DNA of 64,000 nt from Thiobacillus sp. (GTDB taxonomy: Bacteria; Pseudomonadota; Gammaproteobacteria; Burkholderiales; Thiobacillaceae), in NCBI GenBank assembly GCA_019459055.1, contig JAIBEI010000050.1, forward strand, positions 1-64,000, given 5' to 3'. The translations under genes and the position numbers were made by a program. The notes under the pieces are model-generated. The model was not told where the DNA came from, did not search any database, and saw only the letters and a list, made by a program, of their open reading frames with translations. Below, in pieces: positions 58,016-64,000 of the stretch (positions are counted from its first letter, which is position 1; every line of letters starts with the position of its first letter).

Positions 58016-61000
58016 CCGCGCTCACCATCCTCATCTGCACCCACAATCGGGCCGATCTGCTGGAACGGGTGTTGGCTTCGCTTAATGCGGCAAAGCGCCC
58101 TGTCATGCCGGTACAGATCCTGGTGGCCGCCAATGCCTGCACCGACGACACCGTCGCCCGGATGGGGACCTATCAGGCACAGCAGGATACTCAAGGCTGG
58201 CTGCCGTTGCGGCTGATCGAAGTCCCCACCCCCGGCAAGTCGCATGCGCTCAATCGCGCCATTCCCGAAATCGACACCGAACTCACCGCGTTTGTCGATG
58301 ACGATCACCGGGTCGATGAAAGCTATCTGGTCGCCATCGAACAGGCGGCGCAAACCTGGCCGGATGCCGGACTGTATTGCGGCCGCATCCTGCCCGACTG
58401 GGACGGCAGCGAACCCGAATGGGTGCATGACAATGGGCCCTACCGGATTTATCCGCTCCCCATTCCACGCTACGACCAGGCAGACCAATCCAAGACGATC
58501 ACCGCCGAAGAAGGGCCCATTCCCGGCGGCGGCAATCTGGTGGTCCGCCGTCATGTATTTGAACTGGCCGGCGAGTTCTCCACCGAACTGGGGCCGCATG
58601 GACATGACCTGGGCGGCGGCGAGGACAGCGAATATGTGCTGCGCGCCATGAATCGCGGCGTGCGATGCCAATACACCCCGGACATGGTGCAGCACCATTA
58701 CGTCGACAGCGAGCGACTCCGGCTCGGCTATCTGCTGAAAAAAAGCTATCAGCGCACCCGCTCCACTTCACGTATTCACGGCAACGGCCGGGTGCCGCTT
58801 TTCATGTGGCGCAAGCTTGCTGAATATGGTTTTCACAGCCTGTTCAGCCTGTCATGGGCCAGGCGCCGCTTCTACTGGATGCGGACAGCCGCTGCATTGG
58901 GCGAGGTCCAGGGTCGCCGCGAATCAGGCTTCCGTGGACGGGGGCTCGCCCTCCCCCCGGACCGCGGCATGCTGGGCGTTGAGGCCCTGGCACTGCTCAC
59001 CGGTGCCAGCGGCCTCATCGCCTGGATTGTCGCCGGCGACGCGCGCTGGGCCGGCATCCTGCCCGCACTAGGCGTCGCAGGCGTCGGGGCGGCAGCGTTG
59101 CTCGCCAAATCGCTGCTCGACTTTTCACAGACCGGGCCGCGCATGCGCGAGGAAGTACTCACCCATTACCGGCGCTACACCCTGTTTGCACTGGCACGCC
59201 TGACCGCCTGGGCGTTCGCGCTGATGCTGTTCACCGGCGGTGCGGGGGTGTTGCTCTATTTCATGCTCAACACCGTGCTCGGTGCGCCGTGGTCGGCGGG
59301 CCTGGCCTTCATTGCCGCCATCCTGGGCGTGCTGGGCGCGTTCTCGCTGCAATTCATCCGCAAGCTGCGCTTCAACCCCGGCCTGCTGGTGGCATCGATG
59401 CACTACCGCATGAGCCGGCTATACAGACTCTGGCAGTGGATGACCCCGGCCTTCATCACGGCCCTGCAATGGGGGGCCATGGGCCTGGTCGGACTGCTGC
59501 TCATGGCCGCCAGCTGGCAGTTGTCGAAGGAGGGGCGTATCGGCGACCTGATGGCGCTGTGGGCGGCCATGCTGTTTGTTGCAGGAACGATCGCCTGGGC
59601 AGGCTGGCAGCCGCAGGCACGCGCGCCGCGCAGACAGCCGGTGCGCACAGCCGATGCGCCGCCCAACATTCTGATGATCGGCTCCGACACGCTGCGTGCC
59701 GACCGGCTGGGCGCGCTGGGCTACCATCGCGCGCTGACGCCGAACATCGATGCGCTGGCCGCAAACGGTGCCCTGTTTGCCAACTGCTACGTGCCATGCG
59801 CGCGTACCGCTCCCAGCCTGGTCTCGATGCTGACCGGCACCTGGCCGCACACCCATGGCATCCGCGACAACTTCGTCAATGACGAGAGCACGCGGCTGAA
59901 GGTGGATGCCCTGCCCACGCTGCTGAAACAGGGGGGCTATCGCACCGCTGCGCTGTCGGACTGGTGCGGTGGCGACATGGGCAAGTTTTCCTTCGGTTTT
60001 GATTACACCGACCTGCCGGAAGACCAATGGAACCTGAAGTACCTGATTCGCCAGGGCCCCAAGGACCTGCGCCTGTACCTGTCCCTGTTCACCCACAACC
60101 GGCTGGGACGGCTGCTGCTGCCCGAACTGTACTATCTGGGCGGGGTACCGCTGACGCAGCCTATGGGCAAGCGTGCGCGGCGGCTGGTGTCGCGCCTGGC
60201 AGAAAACCCGCAGCCGTTTTTTCTGAACGTGTTCTATTCCACCACCCACCCGCCGTTTGCATCCGAATGGCCGTGGTACACGCGCTTTGCCGACCCGGGC
60301 TATGCGGGTGAGTCCAAGTTCGCCATGGCGCGGCTCACCGACCCGTTCGACATCATCCGCCGCCAGGGCGCGCCCAAGGCAGAATTCGATCTCGATCAGA
60401 TCATCGATCTGTACGACGGCTGCGTGGCGGAGTTCGACGATGAAGTGGGCAAGATGCTGGCCCATCTTGAAACCTGCGGCCTGGCCGGCAACACCATCGT
60501 CGTCGTTTATTCCGATCACGGCATGGAATTTTTCGAGCACGACACCTGGGGCCAGGGCAACTCTGCCGTCGGCGAAGCCAGCCCGCGCATTCCGCTGGTG
60601 ATCCGCGATCCGCGCCTGGCGCCTAAGGGGAAAATAGACCAGGTGGTACGCTCGATCGACCTGATGCCCACCCTGCTCGAGCTCGCCGGCCAGCCATCGG
60701 CCACGGCAATGGACGGGATATCGCTTGCGAAATGCCTGACGGGGAACAATGCCTGCCCCGAACTCGACGCCTTTAACGAAACCGGAATCTGGATCGCTGA
60801 CATTCCCGGCCTGCCCGACGATCACCTGCGCTACCCGGATTTACTGGAACTCATGGAAGCGCCCGACCGTACCAGCGGCACCTTGGCGATCAAGCCCGAA
60901 TACTACGAGGCCATCCTCGTCGCCAAAGACCGCATGATCCGGCGCGGCCGCTGGAAACTGGTGTATCAACCGCTGGAAACAGGCCACGTGCTCCAGTTGT

Positions 61001-61185
61001 TCGATCTGGCAAGCGACCCGACCTGCATGCACAACGTCCTCGCCCAACAAGCCGAAATCGCCCAATCCCTGTGGCAGCAGCTCGGCGAGTGGATGAAACG
61101 GGAAGAACGTGTGTCCACGCTTGGCGGCCGAATGCATCTATATACAGAAGATGCCCAGAATATCCGTCGTCATCCCCACCCATAA
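58012..61185 (+). CDS. GT2-membrane-sulfatase-like trifunctional fusion
   Basis: 1,057-residue protein from a GTG coupled to the previous stop. Residues 1-300: GT2 domain (LTILICTHNRADLLERV, FVDDDHRVDES). Residues 320-545: at least six membrane helices. Residues 553-1000: an alkaline-phosphatase-superfamily domain related to sulfatases (SDTLRADRLG near 558, D835-H-G metal site). At the sulfatase catalytic position the sequence is C596-A-R-T599-A-P-S602; the formylglycine Cys of C-x-P-S-R is a Thr and the Arg is Leu. Thr is the nucleophile in phosphoethanolamine transferases, so a phospho- rather than sulfo-substrate is likely. Fusion confirmed by one open frame with no stop. Confidence 0.85.
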   Translation: MTALTILICTHNRADLLERVLASLNAAKRPVMPVQILVAANACTDDTVARMGTYQAQQDTQGWLPLRLIEVPTPGKSHALNRAIPEIDTELTAFVDDDHRVDESYLVAIEQAAQTWPDAGLYCGRILPDWDGSEPEWVHDNGPYRIYPLPIPRYDQADQSKTITAEEGPIPGGGNLVVRRHVFELAGEFSTELGPHGHDLGGGEDSEYVLRAMNRGVRCQYTPDMVQHHYVDSERLRLGYLLKKSYQRTRSTSRIHGNGRVPLFMWRKLAEYGFHSLFSLSWARRRFYWMRTAAALGEVQGRRESGFRGRGLALPPDRGMLGVEALALLTGASGLIAWIVAGDARWAGILPALGVAGVGAAALLAKSLLDFSQTGPRMREEVLTHYRRYTLFALARLTAWAFALMLFTGGAGVLLYFMLNTVLGAPWSAGLAFIAAILGVLGAFSLQFIRKLRFNPGLLVASMHYRMSRLYRLWQWMTPAFITALQWGAMGLVGLLLMAASWQLSKEGRIGDLMALWAAMLFVAGTIAWAGWQPQARAPRRQPVRTADAPPNILMIGSDTLRADRLGALGYHRALTPNIDALAANGALFANCYVPCARTAPSLVSMLTGTWPHTHGIRDNFVNDESTRLKVDALPTLLKQGGYRTAALSDWCGGDMGKFSFGFDYTDLPEDQWNLKYLIRQGPKDLRLYLSLFTHNRLGRLLLPELYYLGGVPLTQPMGKRARRLVSRLAENPQPFFLNVFYSTTHPPFASEWPWYTRFADPGYAGESKFAMARLTDPFDIIRRQGAPKAEFDLDQIIDLYDGCVAEFDDEVGKMLAHLETCGLAGNTIVVVYSDHGMEFFEHDTWGQGNSAVGEASPRIPLVIRDPRLAPKGKIDQVVRSIDLMPTLLELAGQPSATAMDGISLAKCLTGNNACPELDAFNETGIWIADIPGLPDDHLRYPDLLELMEAPDRTSGTLAIKPEYYEAILVAKDRMIRRGRWKLVYQPLETGHVLQLFDLASDPTCMHNVLAQQAEIAQSLWQQLGEWMKREERVSTLGGRMHLYTEDAQNIRRHPHP

Positions 61186-62179
61186 TCGACCAGGGTTGCT
61201 TCGCGAGGCCGTAGCCAGCATACAGAATCAGACATTCCCTGACTGGGAGATCGTGATTGTGGACGACGGCTCGCAGCCGCCGGTAGATGCGGAATCCCTG
61301 CGGAAGGATTTTGGTTCGCGGATTCAGGTGGTGCGGAATGAGCAGCCCCTGAAGCAGCCGTATGCACGGAATCAAGGCGTTCAGGCGGCGACCGGGGACG
61401 TGGTCGTTCATCTTGACGATGACGACCTCCTTGCGCCGGAAGCATTGGAAATGAGTCTGGCCACCCTTGAAAGCGATCCCTCGCTTGAACTCGTCTATCT
61501 TGGCGTCCAGGGCTTCGGCAAAAGGGCGGCCCATTTTGATGAATCGCAGAAGCAGGCGATGCAGGCCGTACTCAGCCGGGCCAAAGGGATCGAAACGCAA
61601 AGTGGCGTCATACGATTCGGGCCCGAGCTGTTCGCGGCACTGCTCTACTCCGTCCCAATGGCGTTTCAACGATCCATCGAGTATCGCAAGACCTGGAACA
61701 AGGTAAGCGCGCTGCGCCGGCGCGCCTATATGCGTGACCCGGATATCGCTGACGAAGAGCAGGCGATGCGCAGGCTGCGGCCACCGCTGCGGGAATCCGA
61801 ATGGGCCCTATATGCCGCCGCATGCAGCAATACCGCCCTGCTTTTGGAACCCGTGTATCTGCAGCGATGCGAAACGCAAGGTTATTTCTCGGTGGCCTCG
61901 CAAAGAGAGCGGGCAGTGCTGTCCAGGATTGATATCAAGGCGCACCTTCTTGAAGCCACAAATGGAATTGCCGACCTCGGTCATTGGGGAGGCGAGATCC
62001 GAAGGAGTCTGGGTTCGGCGTACTTTGACCAGTCCTACTTCTATTTTCAAAATGGCCGGCGTTTTCCCGCCTACCGGGCACTGTTCAATGCGCTGAAAAC
62101 CCACCCAGCCGCATCGTATCTGAAGTTCGGCGTGCGAATGCTGTTGCCACGCGGCAGCGTCCCGGATCAGGTTTCGTGA
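61151..62179 (+). CDS. GT2-family glycosyltransferase
   Basis: 342-residue GT-A enzyme: RISVVIPTHNRPGLLREAV, VDDGSQPPVDAES, HLDDDDLLAPEALEM. The C-terminal half (about 200 residues) is unusually long and has no obvious motif. It overlaps the end of the fusion gene by 35 bases. The start MPRISVV was chosen over a 14-codon longer frame. Confidence 0.88.
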   Translation: MPRISVVIPTHNRPGLLREAVASIQNQTFPDWEIVIVDDGSQPPVDAESLRKDFGSRIQVVRNEQPLKQPYARNQGVQAATGDVVVHLDDDDLLAPEALEMSLATLESDPSLELVYLGVQGFGKRAAHFDESQKQAMQAVLSRAKGIETQSGVIRFGPELFAALLYSVPMAFQRSIEYRKTWNKVSALRRRAYMRDPDIADEEQAMRRLRPPLRESEWALYAAACSNTALLLEPVYLQRCETQGYFSVASQRERAVLSRIDIKAHLLEATNGIADLGHWGGEIRRSLGSAYFDQSYFYFQNGRRFPAYRALFNALKTHPAASYLKFGVRMLLPRGSVPDQVS

Positions 62180-62192
62180 TTGGAGGAAGAAA

Positions 62193-62894
62193 ATGAAAGG
62201 GGAGTTTATTGCCACGAGGCTTGTCTCGGCAGGCCAGATTTTGCTGGGGAACCCGGGCGAATTGCGGTTCGCGCCGACATGGCTGTACTCGCTATTGCCT
62301 GGACACGGGCCCGTGGCTGACCACCGTCCGTGGATGAATTTCAGGGTCATCAAGTGGCTGGAATCCACCCTGAAACCCGAGATGCGCGTTTTTGAATATG
62401 GGTCGGGAGGATCAACGCTTTTTCTCGCGGAGCGTGTCGCGCACGTGGTGAGCATTGAGCACGACGAAGGTTTCCATGCGTTCATGGCGAAACGGCTCCA
62501 GCAAGAGGCGGTGCCGAACTGCACTTACATCCTTAGCCCCCCCGAGCCGATGGAATCAGGTGGGGTTCCGCCCTATGGATGCAGCAGTTTTTCCTCCGAC
62601 TGGCCAACGCAGAGAGCCATGCGCTTTGAAGCCTATGTCAAAACGATCGATGACTATCCGGACGGGAGCTTCGACCTCGTAACGGTCGATGGCAGGGCGA
62701 GGCCCTCGTGCGCACTGCGCGCCCTGCCCAAGATCAAGGATGGCGGGTGGCTGCTGGTGGATAACATGGAAAGATCGCGCTACGCGATCATCCGGAACCT
62801 TCTGGCACAACACCAATCCCTCGATTTTTTCGGTGTGGTGCCGTATGAAATTCGCCCCCAACGCACCACTGTCTGGCGGATCACCTCTCGCTAA
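62193..62894 (+). CDS. SAM-dependent methyltransferase-like protein
   Basis: 233-residue protein with a class I Rossmann core: RVFEYGSGGSTLFLAER (motif I), VVSIEHDEGFHAFM, SFDLVTVDGRARPSCALRAL and DGGWLLVDNMERS. It resembles FkbM/Cyclopropane-type small methyltransferases in sugar clusters. GGAGGAA stands 12 bases before the ATG. Last plus-strand gene of the cluster; a methyl-capping role is possible (inference). Confidence 0.78.
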   Translation: MKGEFIATRLVSAGQILLGNPGELRFAPTWLYSLLPGHGPVADHRPWMNFRVIKWLESTLKPEMRVFEYGSGGSTLFLAERVAHVVSIEHDEGFHAFMAKRLQQEAVPNCTYILSPPEPMESGGVPPYGCSSFSSDWPTQRAMRFEAYVKTIDDYPDGSFDLVTVDGRARPSCALRALPKIKDGGWLLVDNMERSRYAIIRNLLAQHQSLDFFGVVPYEIRPQRTTVWRITSR

Positions 62895-63013
62895 TGGATG
62901 CGCGCTCTTCGCTGTGCTTTGCGCCTTCCAATGCGCATCTGGTAGCCTGCACGCTGGCTGATCCCGTCAAAGTCTTTCATGCCCGACTCTTGCGCGTGAA
63001 CTGCATTTCCAGT

Positions 63014-63790
63014 TCAGTCCGGGCAGAATCGGCAGTACGGATTGGTCGGTGAGCCGATTGGGGGTTCGGCGATGGTCTCTACCGGTGCAGGCGGAACGGT
63101 GGTTGGACTTGCTGCAGACTCAACCGAACTCGGGGTGGGGGTAGGCGGCTCTTCCGGTTTTGCAGCCTCGGCTTCGGCGGCCGGCGTTGGTTCGATGGAC
63201 TCTGGATACGGCAGCTTGCCGCCCAATTCCGTGTAGCGACGCTGCAGGCTCTTTGTGTCTGGATTGTGCCGCAAGCCATCCGTGATGATTTCAAGCGCTT
63301 TGGCAGGCTGTTTAATCCCGGAATAAAAATCAGCCAACATACTGTATGCCCTGGGTTGGCGTGGATTAAGCTCGATCGCCTTGTTCAAATGTGTGATTGC
63401 CTGAGCTGGCTGGTTCTTTAACGAAAACACCTTCCCTAGATTTGAATGGACGTCCGGCATCAGGCTGTAAGAGGGCGCCGCATGGCTGACCATATACTCA
63501 AAATTGGTTTGTGCGTTATTGAGATTGAAACTTTTACCTTGCTTGCTTCGAGCGCGGTGGTACCGGTTTAAAAAGTTGACCCCGGCACAGTAATGATGGG
63601 TATGCCCATAATCCTTCCCCAAAGCAGACATCCAATACTTGTATTCCGGACTGCCCTCATTGAATCTGGCCTTGCAAAAAGGAGGCAAGCTCGCCATCTC
63701 TGTGTCGGTCGGCACCCAGGGTTCCAATGCGTGACTTGATATGGAGACCAATGCCAGCGCAAGGAAAAGTAGCGGTTGAGATAGCTTCAT
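63014..63790 (-). CDS. Exported TPR-repeat protein
   Basis: 258-residue protein with signal peptide MKLSQPLLFLALALVSISSHA, then a Cys-containing N-terminal region (PPFCKARFNEGSPEYKYWM, HHYCAGVNFLNRYHRA). Two or more TPR units (SNLGKVFSLKNQPAQAITHL, SMLADFYSGIKQPAKALEII) and a Pro/Glu-rich C-terminus ending CRFCPD follow. Similar TPR proteins occur next to exopolysaccharide clusters; the function is unknown. It lies four bases downstream of the truncated GT4, on the same strand. Confidence 0.75.
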   Translation of the reverse strand: MKLSQPLLFLALALVSISSHALEPWVPTDTEMASLPPFCKARFNEGSPEYKYWMSALGKDYGHTHHYCAGVNFLNRYHRARSKQGKSFNLNNAQTNFEYMVSHAAPSYSLMPDVHSNLGKVFSLKNQPAQAITHLNKAIELNPRQPRAYSMLADFYSGIKQPAKALEIITDGLRHNPDTKSLQRRYTELGGKLPYPESIEPTPAAEAEAAKPEEPPTPTPSSVESAASPTTVPPAPVETIAEPPIGSPTNPYCRFCPD

Positions 63791-63794
63791 GTGA

Positions 63795-64000
63795 CTAACT
63801 CCTTGAATAAATCAACTTTTCTGTGACTTGGGAAACCTGGTTCCATGCAAACCTTTCCTGGACCCTGGCGTATGCATGGTCGGCAAGACGCCGGCACATG
63901 GCGGCATCTTCCAACAGCGCAGCCAGGCTATTGGCGATCGCATAGGCTGAATTGCCATCCACCCTGAGTCCGGTCTGCTCATGCAGCACTGCCGACCCGG
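63795..64000 (-). CDS. GT4-family glycosyltransferase (C-terminal part, runs off the window)
   Basis: Only the last 67 codons are inside the window; the start lies beyond base 64000. The frame is open to the edge (GSAVLHEQTGLRVDGN, then AIANSLAALLEDAAMCRRLAD and RVQERFAWNQV). These are typical end motifs of GT4 enzymes. It is transcribed with the TPR gene, which follows after a 4-base gap. Confidence 0.75.
   Translation of the reverse strand, partial: GSAVLHEQTGLRVDGNSAYAIANSLAALLEDAAMCRRLADHAYARVQERFAWNQVSQVTEKLIYSRS

Overview
The window is chromosomal DNA of a Gram-negative, GC-rich betaproteobacterium. I infer a respiratory denitrifier of the Thiobacillaceae/Rhodocyclaceae type. The basis is the tRNA-Tyr/Gly/Thr-tuf operon, the lolB-ispE-tRNA-Gln-prs-rplY-pth-ychF block, an RpoH-type heat-shock sigma factor with a CIRCE operator, a cbb3 oxidase operon and a complete nirS / heme d1 cluster. 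No rRNA, CRISPR array, insertion sequence or integrase was seen.

Layout. 1-8449 (minus strand): tRNA genes and tuf, then translation and cell-envelope housekeeping genes (ychF, pth, rplY, prs, tRNA-Gln, ispE, lolB, a TPR lipoprotein). 8747-19277 (mixed strands): mutM, a dynamin-like GTPase, a ferredoxin with coaD and rsmD, a pair of M16 peptidases (one catalytic, one degenerate), then ftsY-ftsE-ftsX and rpoH. 19344-26528 (minus): ccoNOQP and ccoGHS for the high-affinity cbb3 oxidase, a 35-codon membrane ORF, an Sco copper chaperone and an Rrf2 iron-sulfur regulator. 26709-31599 (minus): a compact biotin operon, with a small membrane protein followed by bioB-F-H-C-D, nearly every junction overlapping. 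31654-34674: comF and dgt, originally convergent neighbours, now separated by an AT-rich foreign sulfotransferase-like gene with a second, degraded copy of the comF/dgt junction.

34854-44725 (minus) is the nitrite reductase island: nirS, a NirT-type tetraheme quinol dehydrogenase, a cytochrome with an ethylbenzene-dehydrogenase-like domain, a cupredoxin, nirC, nirF, a fused nirDL, nirG, nirH, nirJ and nirN. The order parallels nirSTBMCFDLGH of pseudomonads, with a blue-copper protein where the cytochrome c551 gene nirM would be. Electrons would flow from quinol to the NirT-type protein, then to soluble carriers, then to NirS; the F/DL/G/H/J/N genes make and insert heme d1. nirE is not in the window.

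45025-64000: aroB, then a plus-strand surface polysaccharide cluster: four GT2 glycosyltransferases, a GT4, an ABC exporter (Wzm/Wzt with carbohydrate-binding C-terminus), a PP-loop ATPase-like protein, a pyruvyltransferase, a polysaccharide deacetylase, two methyltransferase-like proteins and one very large GT2-membrane-sulfatase-like fusion. It ends with minus-strand genes for a TPR protein and a GT4 that runs off the window. The most unusual items are the GT2/sulfatase-like fusion lacking the formylglycine cysteine, the PP-loop protein in the sugar cluster, the duplicated comF/dgt junction, the CIRCE element in front of rpoH, and a broken small gene in front of wzm.
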